A stretch of DNA of 64,000 nucleotides from NCBI GenBank assembly GCA_027574665.1, contig CM050690.1, positions 38,540,665 through 38,604,664 on the forward strand, in the 5' to 3' direction. This DNA comes from Rhynochetos jubatus. Its lineage: Eukaryota; Chordata; Aves; Eurypygiformes; Rhynochetidae. The notes beneath the pieces are model-generated. The model saw nothing but the letters and a program-made list of their open reading frames with translations, had not been told where the DNA came from and did not search any database. The number at the start of each line of letters is the position of its first letter. Within the stretch, counting starts at the first letter, position 1. The translations under genes and the position numbers were made by a program. This document shows, piece by piece, positions 1 through 12,137 of the stretch.

Positions 1-3000
1 GTAGGTTGGGTTTAGCTTGCTTGTGTAACTTTGCTGCAGCCTCCGGAATAGTATTCTGTGCACAGCCTGGAACAACAAAGCTGATGTTTGTTCATAATGC
101 ACAGCACAGCTCCTTCCTGCTCTTTGTCTCTGCCTTCAGAAATCATGCCTTGATCTAACCCAGTAGTTTATTACTTTCTAAAATACGCTTTTGTGCAGGA
201 AGAATCAGCAGAGAGGGAAAAGGACCTGCTAGTTTCGCAGTGTGATGTCTGGCAGGTGCTTACGTTTTTGAAGTTTTTAAGAAGTTAATGTATTTTTAAA
301 ATATCGTGGAAGATTTAAATTTGCTTTTTTTTGAACCCAAAACCTCATTATGATTGTGCTCAGGAAAAAGTCTGTGCCACACACGAGACACATCAATAAA
401 ATGCCAGGTAGACTTGTAGATAATTGGGTAAGTTCTGCAGAATTTTTTCAGTATTGCTTTCTTACGGCTCTCCTGCTACCTAGAAATGGGTAATGGAGTA
501 CTAACCGTAATAATAATTTAAAAAAAAAACATTGGAGAGAAAAAAAGCCCAAACCTGTTACACGTACGGATAAGATACTCTTCTAGGGAAGTCTGACTAC
601 ATCCTTTTTTTCAGATGCAACACTTTGGAAAGATGCTGTCTGAAAGGAATTAAATGATCACGATGTGTACTGTTTTTCTTCTAAAAACAAAACAAACCCC
701 AACCAACAAACCCTAACCACTGGCTGCTGCTTCTATTTCTGTCGAAAGTTCCTCCGTCATCTTAGTTAAACCATTCATTTTCTGTTTTCCTAGGCAGGAT
801 AATCAAGGGCTAGGGCAAGGGGTGGGGGAAAGGAGGAGCACTCTGGCAGTGGTACTGAATGGGAGCTGACATACTCCTGGTGCAGAAGAGGGGTAGCTGA
901 GGCCTGTTGGGCAGGGGAAGGAGTAGGAAATTATGCTAGGAATTGTTTCTTTTCTATCGTTTGGAAATGGGAGCTGTTAAGTTACCAGTTTAAATCATGG
1001 GAGCGTATGTATCTGATTGTTCTTACAGCGGTTATGCTCAAGCTAGGATGTTCTTAGTAGCTTAACTTTGTGCAGTCTTGTGCAAACAAAGCCATCAGAC
1101 TGAGGCTAAATTAAAACAAGAAGCCCAAGTGCCGTGTGGAGATGACCAGTGGAACAAAGGGAGCATAAGCACCCTTTCTGCCTGTACCCTGTTAGTTTGC
1201 CAAAATGCGTTGCTGCCTTGTGCAGGCTTGCGGGGGTGCCTGGTGAGGGACGGTGTCTCCACTGACCTTTGCAGGGTTGCTGCGAGTGTAAATATGGCTG
1301 GGTGTCTCCTTTACTCCAGCTCTGTTTCCGCTTGGTTGCCCGGGAAGCTAACGCATGCCAAAGTAAAAGAGCATATAAAATACATTTCCCTTGTGTCTCC
1401 AGGACTTCAGTGTCCCAGGCTTCACGCTTAACTCTGTCGCGATTATACCTGACTTAAATGAAACTTTGTTTTTCAGGGAGCAAGCTACGGCACTGCCATC
1501 TCCTTGTGAGTGGGACTGGGAGCGCAGCTGTACGCCAAGCCCAAAGCATCTCACAGCAAGTAGGCAGAGGCGCTCGAAAGTCGTCATTCCTCACAAGGTA
1601 CGAGTCGAGTTGCAACGCTTACAGCTTGCCGTTGGTTTAACGTGACAGATTCTTGTCATGCGCCAGCTACAGCGTTCATTGTCTTAGCTGTGTTTTTAAA
1701 TGTTTTTAAAAGGTTTTAAGAAACTGTAATAGAGTAATACATTGAAGTCGGAACTAGTTCTTTTGGATTCCCAGAGCAGCTTAGAATGAGCACATGCATG
1801 TTTGCTGAAAGCTCGATGAGGTACAACAGGCCTCTAGAAGAGGAGAGACTTCTGCAATGAACTCAATATTCTGCTTAAGTTATGCAAATAGTAATGCACA
1901 GGCCTGTACTAGTTCATCTCTTTAGCTAAACATTGGTAAAGAATGGATTTAATCTATGGTGATGTCTTCAGCAAATATAAATATTTAACATGGGCTTGGG
2001 GATAAATAAATTACTTCAAGCACGGAGGGTAATATTAATGGGAATTGCTTAGTGACTCAGTGGAGTCCTGGGAAACAGAATAGCCACACACGGGGAGAGT
2101 TGTTTTGCTGCATATTTTCTTACAGTACATCATTAAGGTAAATATAATCCTTTTGGCATCTTAGCCTTGCTTTTGAAACCTTTTCTCAAGTGCTTCCAGA
2201 GAGAATATAAAATGCGTCCTTAGTTTTATGTGTCGCTTAAACATGCTTGGCTTGGTTTTGTAACTCATTAACTGATGACAATTTTAAAAGAGCAAGGAGT
2301 TTTTATACTGGTGTGTTGCAAAACTATAAATGACATCTTTTATTCTTGAGGGATGAGTTGCTGCTTTAGTCATTTACTTGGAAGTGTGGGTATCAGTTGT
2401 CCCGTCTTTCTAATTTGTGATGCATTTAACCAAAGCTACTCATCAGTTAGTTTAATGTGCTGGGTGTGGGAGGAGAGGATGCTAGTTAATAAAACTCTGA
2501 AGACATGATAGGAAAGAAAGAAAAAGAAAAGTTGGCATTTTATAAAATAATAAACAAGCAAGCCCTGCTCACTTAGGGCACTGCACGGCGTGAAAACATG
2601 ATACAAGGATATCAGTGGAGCAGAGCTAGGCAGGAATGTCCCAGATGAGGTCTCAAGCAGACTGTGGCAATTTCCTCAAAATAAAGAGCTTTTCAACAAC
2701 ATGCTATGGTATGCAGACCTTCCACCAGGGAATGTGGGTACTGGCAAGCCCAGCTTTTAGTGAAAAGAACTCCAGAACCATGAAGCCACTAGAGACAGGT
2801 GCCTCAGGAGCTGCATCCAGCCACCTTGCCGGTGAGCTCCCTGGAGCTATGGAACTGGCAAGTGAATGCCTGGAGTGGCTGTGTCCATCTGCTTCCTCCC
2901 TGGTGACTTCTTGCTATTACCCCTTGGACTCTCACCAGCTCACTTCAGTCCTGCCCGAAGAGCAGCACCCAAAAGTGAGCATAGTACCCTGGCTGGAACC

Positions 3001-4513
3001 TTGCTGTTACTGAATAGGGCTGCAGAACTGCTCTGTTTCCTAATGAGCTCGTCAGCGGGAAGTTTGCCAGCATAAATAGGATGGGGAGAGGCAGGGCTTT
3101 GAAGCATAGTTTTGGTGCTCCAAAGGACTAACTTGGCTGAAGAATTGCTGTCTGGAGCTTTGTTTTTTAAATTAACCTCTGTATCAGAAAAAAATTAACA
3201 AACTTTTGTGTATATTACATCTTGTGCATTCTGCATATTCATTTGCTTGTTCTTAATAAGTATAATGATCTCCATGAGAATGGGATCTTTGTTTTCTTTA
3301 CTGTGTTGTCTTAATTAATTTGAACCATAAGAGTTGTTTACCACGGTAAAGTTTTTGATGTTGTAGGGCTTGACTTCTAGTGAGGGAAGGCAGATAAATA
3401 GCTAAAAACAGAGCATTGTTTCACAGCCTTGCAAGGAGTAGTCAAGAAGCATGGAGGAGAGAGGAAGGAAATGAGATGTAAGCAAAATCAATGTTCAGAC
3501 TGTGCTCAATGTGGTGCCTTCTGTTTAAAATGAACAAGTTGGGGGTGGGGACCAGATTTCCTTTCAAGTGTTGATATGCGCTTTTCTGTGGTGTTTGAGG
3601 AGAAAAACAGTACACACTTGTGTGGTTTGAATCTGCTTAAACTATTGTGTTATTTCGTTCTTTAGAATACCACTACTGGCTTTTGTAGCATCTTAAATTA
3701 ATAGGGGTCAAAGTGCTTATGCCAAAGAAAGTTGCTTCAGTTTGCATAGTCCCTAAGGGCGGGGGGTGGTTGTGTTTGGGTAGAGACACTGTTAAGACCC
3801 TGTTTCACTCTCCAGCAATAGGTCACCCTGTTTAATTTGCTTGCCTTACTTACCCGTGTAATTTTCAAGGCACTGCAGTGTAGTTTAGTACATTGCACAG
3901 ATGAAAATGTGTTCAGAATAAAGACCGTATTTCTTCATTCTCTCCACTCTCACTGTCTACTGTCAAACACCTCTGCATATTCTCATGCTGTTTTTTATCT
4001 ATCCTGTGAAACATGCTACACATCTATGTCTCCTAGTTCACATAATGTGCTGAGTTTAATTGGGATGGACTTAATTTTCCGCACAGTAGCTGGTGTGAGG
4101 CTCTGTTTTGGATTTCTGCTGAGGAGAGTATAATAACACACTAATGTTTGTAGCTGTTGCTAAGGAACATTTATACCAAGTAAAGGACTTTTATCAGTTT
4201 CTGGTACTGCACCTGTGTTGCAGCTTCTTCTCTACTAGAAGCTGGGAGGGGACACAGCCCAGGCAGCTGTCCCAAACTGACCGAAGGGATCCTTACCATG
4301 ACAACATCTAAATAGGTGACCAGGTGAGCCACAGAGGATGTTGTACTGTTGATTACCCCAGAAAAAATGTATGAAGTGTGGGATGCGGTTTATGTTGGTC
4401 CCTGTGTTTCTTCCAGGGACATCTGTGCTTTCTGAAATATCAGCCCTTAAAATTGCTGCTTTGAAACGTGGAAAGTATGTGTACCTGTGCATCCTTACAC
4501 TAGGGCAGAGATA
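1..4513. other. Intergenic or upstream intronic DNA, no gene recognised
   Basis: AT-rich DNA without a supportable coding exon. I looked for exons of the neighbour expected from vertebrate synteny (frataxin, FXN) and saw none. An AATAAA lies at 395-400, but nothing around it identifies a gene end. Possible splice-like signals near 1480-1510 are too weak to call. Confidence 0.5.
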
Positions 4514-4714
4514 GCCAACGTACCCTGCGAGCTGCCTGCCAAAATCTTTATCCTGCATAATCACGAGTTGGACTTTGGAAGAGGAGACAAGGGTCAGGTT
4601 AATGAGCATATCTCTCTGCTTTAAGCCAGAGCTTGAGTCAGGCAGGCAACCAGGAATTATAGGGTAATTGAGATGGAAGGGACCTCGGAAGGTTTCTAGC
4701 CCAGCCTCTTGTCT
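4514..4714 (-). repeat. Left arm of a large inverted repeat
   Basis: The reverse complement matches 5673-5862 along about 190 nt with clear but imperfect identity (I estimate about 85% by eye). Shared boxes include TAGACAAGAGG, CTCAATTACCCTAT, CTGACCCTTGTCTCCTCTT and GATTATGCAG. About 150 nt of the match lies beyond the usual CR1 3' end, so the two copies share either an atypical CR1 tail or duplicated flanking DNA. Confidence 0.8.
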
Positions 4715-5060
4715 ACACTGAGATCAGAACAGATTGCTTTGGGCTTTACTCAGCTGGGGTTTGAAAACTTCCAAGGATAGAGATGGCACAACCTCTCGGC
4801 ACCCTGTGTCTATGGCTTGGCCCCTCTCATGGGGAAAAATTTTATTCTTACACCCATCTGAACCTCATTTGAACTTTTGCCCATCGTTTCCTATTCTCCC
4901 ACCACACACTGCTGTTAAGACCATGGCTGCATCTCCTCAATTTCCTCCCATCAGCACCAGTGGGCTGCCCTGAAGCCATCCTTCCTCCAGGCTGAACAAG
5001 CCCAGCTGCCACTGCCTCCTCTTGCAGGGCCAGCGCATCGTCCCGCACCGTCGTGGTGGC
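4660..5060 (-). repeat. CR1 LINE 3' fragment (antisense), older subfamily
   Basis: It reads in reverse as a CR1 tail: on the + strand it starts GAGATGGAAGGGACCTCGGAAGG, runs through the region matching the CR1 RT C terminus, and includes the CTTCCTCCAGGCTGAACAAGCCC box. It is more diverged than the copies at 7.5 and 10.2 kb. Part of it (4660-4714) belongs to the inverted repeat described separately. Confidence 0.75.
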
Positions 5061-5672
5061 TGGCCCTGTATTGGATTCACTTCTATACAACAAGTGTAGA
5101 GATAGTATTCACGGCTTCTCTCCTCCAGTCCCCTCAAGGTAGAGATTAAGATTACTGTACCATACATGGGCCTTAACCCCAGCGTAGAGCTCAGTGTTTG
5201 AACCATACGTAGCTCCTGAGCAATTCAACAGTCAGGTCAGCTACCCACACATCCTCTAATCCTGAAGGTTGACTGTTAATGCCCAGGTTACTATACAAAG
5301 AAGCGGATGTAATTGGATTTATGAATCGTTTAAGCAGGACTGGGCTCACTGATTTGTGTGATTTTGCAGGCTGATGACAAACAGCGGTCTAAAGAGATTG
5401 CCTGTAAGGGAAGGGGGAAAGGCTGTTCACAACATGGTATTTTTAGAAACTTCTACAGTGCCTTTCACCAGATGATCATGAACACTTGCTTAAAAACAAA
5501 AGCAAAACCGAGATCTCTGTTCAGACAGTTCAGCAGCTGGACTAGCAGCCTACTTTCCCAGTATCTCTTGCTGAAATCAGTTCTGACTTCCTTAAGGAGG
5601 TTGCCTGTTTGCCATGCTGTCTAGCAGCACTACCAAGTGCTTTAGACCAATGTCTAGACATTGACCCTGCTC

Positions 5673-5862
5673 TAGACAAGAGGTTGGGCTAGAAACCTCC
5701 CGAGGTCCCCTTCCACCTCAATTACCCTATCGTTCCTGGGTAGCGGCCTGACTCAAGCCCCGGCTTAAAGCAGAGTGACATTAACCTGACCCTTGTCTCC
5801 TCTTGCAAAGTACAACTCACGATTATGCAGCACAAAGATTTTGTCATGCAGCTGGCAGGGTC
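5673..5862 (+). repeat. Right arm of a large inverted repeat, CR1-type tail
   Basis: It is the partner of 4514-4714 in opposite orientation, about 960 nt away. It begins in a CR1-like 3' stretch (GGGCTAGAAACCTCCCGAGG) and continues past it with the same additional sequence as the left arm. Confidence 0.8.
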
Positions 5863-7494
5863 CAGTACACTGGCCCTGGCATTTAAAAGGAAAAAAAGAA
5901 GAACTGATTGTTAGAGGGGCCAGTTAAAAGGCTTGATGGTGGGGAGGAGGCAGAGAGAACCTGAATCACAACATGGTAACTGATCTTGGTTGCTGCAGGC
6001 AAGTTGCTGAATAGCCTTAGTTGGTTGGCAGGAGTAACTGAGAGGCAGCTGCTTGTTTTAAATTTGCATCCTGTAGTGTAGTGTTAAATGGGTGTTCCCT
6101 CTGCTGATGCTGGAAGCAGCACAACTGCTCCATTCACAGGAGCATTAGATAATTTATGGAATGCGTCCTAGGTTTTGCATGACTCAAGCTACAGCAAGTG
6201 AAGTCGCTAAATTAGTGCTACGCAGACTATAGATTCAATCTGATTGTAGGCAGACAATGTCTTTCTTGATTACTTAAACTGAAAATCTCAATGGGAAATG
6301 TGGTCACTGGCAGTTATTTGCATGTTTCTCATAGAGCTAATACCAATTAATCTTTCCATGAAAGTTAATTTGGAAATCTCTACACACCTACATAATGTTT
6401 CATGAAATCCCCTGCACATGATACGGCTTTGTACAGTTACTGCACATGCAAAATAACTGGTCCTAAACACTGCGAGAGTCAGAGCTGCATGTTTATAGCC
6501 CAATTCATGTAATTTTGACATGGTGTTTGTACCCAGCCTTTACTCTTCATGATGCAGTATCCCTTCCGGTACTGACTACAGCTGCATCCGCACCTCCTGT
6601 TTCAGAGGGAGGCAGTGAGTGAAAAGTGCGTGAAGCCATGTCTCCAAACACTCTTAAGTGTGCAGGGACCTGCATGGACAGACCAGACTTTTCTGCTGGG
6701 TCTCCTGCCCCTGTTCCGCTTGTGCTGCTGCCCCGGCTCAGTTTTGGCTGGTTTGTGTAGGTATTCTGTACAGTCGCTCGTGATCCACGTCGATGTTGTG
6801 GTGTTGAAAGAGGAGCCGAGTCAGGAAGAGACGTTACATCTATACGCTTAAAGATGTGATGCTTAGAGCTGCGCTTTAGGGTGTTGTTTTTGTTTTCCTT
6901 TGGCTTGCAAGGGAAGAATATGGGGATGCTGTCCTCCACTGGAATAGCTGTTAGGTGAACTGGGTGCTTCTGAGTACCTCTTCTCCCTTTTCCTACCACA
7001 GGAGGCAGGAACTTACGGTGCTAGAGAAGTTCCTGCAGCTCTTTTCACTAATTTCAGTGCTGTCTTGTACCCTTCCATTTTTGGTTCAGATGGCATCATC
7101 CTTCCCTTGTAAGGCCTACCTACATATCCACCTTGGGAGGACGGCTGGGGCAAAGGGCAGAAAGTACTCAGGGAAGCCTGAAAGTCTGTTTTCTGCAGTT
7201 GGATTTCAGGATGAGTAACCTGTAAATTGTGACTATGTTGGTAGCTATGCCATCAGTGTGGGCATCTGGGCTCTTTGCCAAGCTCTAGCCTGAGTATGAG
7301 CGCTAGAGGTCACTTACTGCTCACATTTTCAGGCTGGTATGGGATGATTTATCTGCCCATTGTGGCAGATGGGCTGCTGAGTTTGAGAAAAGAAGTAAGA
7401 AAGCAATAAAGGATATGTCCTCTGTACCCTTACGAGTGAGATGGTTTGTGGATAAACATGGGAAATATTTTGTTAAGCTCAAATGGATTGTTTT
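5863..7494. other. No gene recognised
   Basis: No conserved domain, repeat family or splice-bounded exon is visible. A minus-strand open frame at 6547-6999 has no recognisable protein features. Confidence 0.5.
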
Positions 7495-8665
7495 CATAGA
7501 AGCATAGAATAGTTTGGGTTGGAAGGGACCTTTAAAGGTCATCTAGTCCAACTCCCTTGCAGTGAGCACACCTTCTGCTAGATCAGATTGCTCAGAGGCC
7601 TGTCCAGCCTGACCTTGAATGTTTCCAGGGATTGAGCATCTACCACCTCTCTGGTCAACCTGTTCCAGTGTCTCACCACCCTCATCGTAAAAACAATTCT
7701 TCCTTTTATCTGGTCTGAATCTACCTTCTTTTCGTTTAAAACCACTGCTTCTTGTCCTGTCGCAGCAGGCCCTGCTAAAAAGTTTATCCCCATCTTTCTT
7801 ATAAGCCCCCTTCAGGTACTGGGAGGTGCTGTAAGGTCTTCCTGAAGCCTTCTCTTCTCCAGGCTGAACAAGCCCAACTCTCTCAGCCTGTCCCCATAAG
7901 AGAGGTGCTCCAGCCCTCTGACCATCTTTGTGGTCCTCCTCTGGACCCACTCCAACCGGTCCATGTTTTTCCTGTGCTGAGGGCTCCACAGTTGGGCACA
8001 GTACTCCAGGTGGGGGGGGCGGTGTGTCACAAGAGCAGAGCAGAGGGGGAGAATCCCCTCCCTCGACCTGCTGGCCACGCTTCTCCAGATACTGCCCAGG
8101 ATAGGGTTGGCTTTCTGGGCTGCCAGCACACACTGCCAGCTCATGTCCAGCTTTTTGTCCACAAGTACCCCCAAGTCCTCCCCAGGGCTGCTCTCAATGC
8201 CTCCATCCCTCAGCCTGTACTTATGCTGGGGCTTGCCCTGACCCACATGCAGGACCTTGCACTTGAGCTTGTTGTACCTCATGAATTTCACGTGGGCCCA
8301 CTTCTCAAGCTGGTTCAGGTCCCTCTGGATGGCATCCCATCCCTCAGCATGTCAGTTGCACCACTCAGTTTGGTGTCGTCTGCAAACTTGTTGAGGGTGC
8401 ACTCCATCCTGCTGTGTCATGATGAAGATATTAAACAGTTCCAGACCCCAGCACAGACCCCTGAAGGACAATGCTTGTCACCGATCTCAATCTGAAGAGT
8501 GAGCCATGGACTGCTACCCTCTGGATGTGGCCATCCAAGCAATTCCTCATGCACTGAACAGTCCACCCATCAAATCCATATCTCTTCAGTTTAAAGAGAA
8601 GAGGGGGGACACACCCTGTCAAAGGCTTTACAGAAGTCCAGACAGACTGTTTCCATCCAGATAGG
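7495..8665 (-). mobile_element. CR1 LINE, 5'-truncated, antisense, reverse transcriptase C-terminal half
   Basis: The 3' end is at 7495 (CATAGAATAGTTTGGGTTGG on the + strand). Read on the minus strand it encodes decayed CR1 ORF2 pieces: FDGWTVQCMRN and QGSVLG (RT fingers/palm), KCKVLHVGQG, DLGVLVDKKLDMS, ERVQRR-type [51 protein letters not shown] and HWNRL. Frameshifts separate the pieces, so it is inactive. No 5' part (ORF1, endonuclease) is present. Confidence 0.93.
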
Positions 8666-10221
8666 TTTTTCATCTGTTACTGCAGGAATTGAGACAAACT
8701 GATAGGCCTTCCCATGTCATCATTTTTGGTAAGAAATAGGAAAAAAGCCCATTTTGCCTGCATGACTGTGGTCAGTTCCTGCATCTGTGTTGCACTTAGC
8801 TCGGGCTGGCTAAGCGTGTTATCCTTGGTTGCTGCCCGACAGCTCAGGGAACTACAGCCTGATAACCCCAGTGTTAGCGATAACCCTGCATGGCTTTCAT
8901 GAAACCACAGCACATGCCAAAAGGAGGCTTTAGGCCGGCCACAGCTTTTGTCTGGAACAAGAAGCAATCCCCCTTGGTCTCAGGCAGGATAGGCATACCC
9001 TTGGATTGCTCTCACTGGCACTGCCTGCGCTTCCCAACAGGCTGTGTCCAATGGGTAGCTGGGAGTGCTAGCTGTTTCTCTTCTGCTGGAGTGGGCGTGG
9101 AGGGACACGGCTGCAGGAGGCTGCTGCTCTGCATTATGCTGCCATGAACTTGATATATGTGTGTTGGATCTACAGCCGCAGGAATCTAGTGGCTTTTTCC
9201 TTTCCCTGTCCCACCTTATGTCTTGACAACTGCTCTGTTTTACTCTTCGTAAAAACATTGCCATCTGTCTCACAACAAAAATTTAACTTGCATCTGAAAC
9301 TGTGTGGTCTGCAGCAAAATCCTACCATATCCTATCGAAGCAAAAAGCACATGATGTTGTTTTCATCGTGTCTTGTCATTTCAAGGAGGTGAGTATTGGA
9401 CAGTACCTTTCTGTGCTGGCTCCATGGTCTAAAGTCCTACGCCAGCATTGCCAGCCAGTGCTAAATCTCTGGAAAGTTGCCTCCAGACTGCAAAGATGCG
9501 CAGAAGCGCTCAGTGGTGCAGAGTGGCAGCTGTTTTGCCTTGCCCTGCTGTGTCTCATTGAGAATGTCTCGATGTCAGATGCTATCACAGCACCCTGTGT
9601 GCATGAGGAGCCTGGCTGCCTGCACGTCATTTTTCCAAGTGGACTTGACTTTGGTCATATACTGGGCTGCTAGTGTTGCAACAAAAGTTGGATGGTGCCA
9701 TTCCCTTGTAAAACTGAGAGGAAGGGGCAGATGAAAGAAGAGCAGAGTTCATGCTCTAGCAATTTTCTGCCTTTTTCCCTCAAAATTTGAGGGTAGGCCA
9801 TACAAAGTAACATGCTGTTTGCATTCTTTTTTTAAAGCCTTGGCTTAAGAAAGCACTTCCCTTACACTTCGTCCTCATTCTTAATTTCTTCTGTCCAGGA
9901 GTTGAATCAAGCATTGACTCACCCACCCAAAACAATGTAACTCCAGGAAGACAGTAGCACCGGGAAAGAAACCTTTATTTCTGAATGCAAGTGTGCTGGT
10001 CTTCTCCCCCTTAGTGCTGTGAGTGACCAGTCATTTCTGCAAGCTCTTGAGAATACTGTCGCCTCAAGAGCACACTTTAACGATACAAAACCAAGCAGTT
10101 CAGCTTCTGAATTAATAGCACTGGTGTTGACTCTGAGGCGGAAGGGCTGTGAGGTGGTGGGGAAGAAGCCCGACCGAGGCCACAGGCTTGGTGAAGGCAT
10201 CAGGGGTGTGGGAGGCTTTCA
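8666..10221. other. No gene recognised between two CR1 copies
   Basis: Unique-looking sequence with several short open frames on both strands, none with recognisable protein features. Confidence 0.5.
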
Positions 10222-11003
10222 AATCATAGAATTACGGAATGGTTTGGGTTGGAAGGGACCTTAAAGACCATCTAGTTCCAACACTCCTGCCATGGGCAGG
10301 GACACCCTCCACTAGACCAGGTTGCTCAGAGCCTCATCCAGCCTGGCCTTGAACACTTCCAGGGGTGGGGCATCCACGGCTTCCCTGGGAAACCTGTTCC
10401 AGTGCTTCACCACCCTTTCCAGGAAGAACTTTTTCCTGATATCCAATCTAAATCTTCCCGCTTTCAATTTAAACCCATTACCCCTTGTCCTGTCACTACA
10501 GGCCCTTGTAAAAAGAGCCCACCCCAGCTTCCTTGTAGGCCCCTTCAGGTACTGGAAGGTGCTATAAGGTCTCCCCGAAGCCTTCTCTTCTCCAGGCTGA
10601 AGAAGCCCAACTCTCTCAGCCCGTCCCCATAGCAGAGGGGCTCCAGCCCTCGGAGCGTCTTCGTGGTCCTCCTCTGGACCCACTCCAACCAGTCCATGTC
10701 TTTTCTGTGCTGAGGGCTCCACAGCTGGACACAGCACTCCAGATGGGGTCTCACAGGAGCAGAGTAGAGGGGGAGAATCCTCTCCCTTGACCTGCTGGCC
10801 ATGCTTCTGATACAGCCGAGGATACGGTTGGCTTTCTGGGCTGCCAGCGCACACTGCTGGCTCATGTCCAGCTTTTCATCCACTAGTACCCCAAGTCCTT
10901 CTCCTCAGGGCTGCTCTCCATCCATTCTCCTCCCAGCCTGTACTTGTGCCTGGGATTGCCCCGACCCAGGTGCAGGACCCTGCACTTGGCCTGGTTGAAC
11001 TCC
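10222..11003 (-). mobile_element. CR1 LINE, 5'-truncated, antisense, beside the CpG-island promoter
   Basis: The 3' terminus AATCATAGAATTACGGAATGG lies at 10223. The reverse strand encodes [24 protein letters not shown] sequence, [16 protein letters not shown] and NGFKLKAGRFRLDIRKK. It is better preserved than the 7.5 kb copy and truncated at about 11003, roughly 200 nt before the CpG island. Confidence 0.93.
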
Positions 11004-11482
11004 CAAAACCACGCGAACAGGGAAGGTAGCGAGGACAGGTGGGTTTCTGGCTGACAGGAGGGCTGTGGGTACTGTCCGAAAGCCTCGCCTCAGGGCCTCT
11101 CTCCCGTTTACCCGGTGACAGGCGTCGGCTGCTGGCTGCAGCCAAGGGCAGGAAGACAAGAAATATTTTTGTAACCGGAGAATAACAATTCTTTTCTTCC
11201 CAGGGAGAATGACAATGTTTCCTCGCCTCCCCGGGGCGTTTGCGGGTTGGATTGGCTGGTGGCTGCGGGCGGCCGGGCCCCGGCAGTACAAAGTCGCTCT
11301 GTGGCGGCTCCTCAGTGCCGCCTTTGTCCCTGCCGGGCTCCGGCCGCCCCCGCCGCTCGGGCCTCCGGCCCCTCGCCGCTCCCGCCGCTTTCCTCCGGCC
11401 CTTCCCGGGCAGCGGGGCCGAAGCGGGGGAGCAGCCTGGCCGGGGCCGGCGGCTGTGAGCGCCGGCGCCCGGCGATGTTACT

Positions 11483-11545
11483 ATGGGAGCGACGCAGGGC
11501 TCCGCCGGGAGCGAACCACGGGAACCCGCGGGGGGGGCGGAGCAG
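11483..11545 (+). CDS. TJP2: Candidate alternative first coding exon A1 of TJP2
   Basis: ATG at 11483 has A at -3 and G at +4, a strong initiation context. It opens 21 complete codons (MGATQGSAG..., ending in Gln) and then meets a GTCGGT donor at 11546. Phase 0 at its end matches exon A2 and, through it, common exon 2. An earlier ATG at 11475 lies in another frame; across the same splice it stops after about 33 codons, so it would act as an overlapping upstream ORF. The frame logic is visible; that these 21 residues belong to ZO-2 is inference, since I do not recognise them. Confidence 0.45.
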
Positions 11546-12032
11546 GTCGGTAGCCTCTCCCTCGCCCACCGCGCTCCTCCTCCAGCCGGACTCGCCCGCC
11601 GGCATCCCCCCGGCCCCCGCCGTGGTAGTGTCCCCCCGGCCGGGACCCCGCCGCGGCAGGGGGCAGAGAGGCTCGGCGGCGGGGCGCGCCGTGGGGGCCG
11701 GGGCCGTGAGGCGGGCGGGGGGGCGCGTCTGTGTCACCGTGGGGAGCGTGTGAGTGTCTGTAAGGTTTACCGGCCGCTGTTTGCGTCTGTTCCAAACCCG
11801 CTTAAGGCACCTGTAGCTGCTGGCGCCGCCGGAAAACACGGCTTGATTTTGTATTTTAAATACTGGTGGTGCTGAGGATGCAGGTCAGTGTTTTAACCGA
11901 AAATACCCCTGATTCTGTGGAGAAACGAACTCCCAAGGTCGAGAAAGAAGACTCTCCCCCTCCATGGCCCCTGTTCAGTTCGTTTGCTTGAGTTGGTCGG
12001 TTTGTTTTCTTTAAAAGACCCTTCCGTTTTAG

Positions 12033-12137
12033 GGGAAAACGGGAAATCTGTTGCTGAACGGCAGTAATCGGTACAGCTCCGGGGCATCCGGGAGTAGCAA
12101 GCGGCACCTGTCCGGGCTGGAGCGGCGGTGTGAGCTG
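12033..12137 (+). CDS. TJP2: Candidate alternative exon A2 of TJP2, 35 codons
   Basis: A pyrimidine-rich tract ends in TTTTAG at 12032, and the exon ends at a good GTGAGC donor (12138). The 105 nt are a whole number of codons (starts GKTGNLLLNGSNRYSSG, ends ERRCEL), Ser/Gly-rich then basic. An in-frame TAG sits immediately before the exon, so the frame makes sense only if it is spliced. Phases 0/0 fit A1 upstream and the common exon upstream of its Ala-Pro-Gly-Met. A1+A2 would add 56 residues before that, making a form of about 1219 residues. I do not recognise the sequence; a neighbouring gene remains possible. Confidence 0.45.

Noticed and set aside
1480..1508. Short block between TTTTCAG and GTGAGT as an exon
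   Set aside because: Too short and isolated; no recognisable peptide and no neighbours.
5369..5402. Small splice-bounded block reading ADDKQRSKEIA
   Set aside because: Only 34 nt, with no matching neighbour exons; the signals are of a kind expected by chance.
6547..6999. 150-codon minus-strand open frame
   Set aside because: No domain, no splice-bounded structure and no coding-like composition; long frames of this kind occur by chance.
1..11000. Frataxin (FXN) exons expected upstream of TJP2 by vertebrate synteny
   Set aside because: None of the conserved frataxin segments was found in any frame.
11312..11839. 175-codon antisense and 168-codon sense frames in the CpG island
   Set aside because: GC-rich DNA lacks stop codons by composition. 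They run straight through the candidate splice sites.
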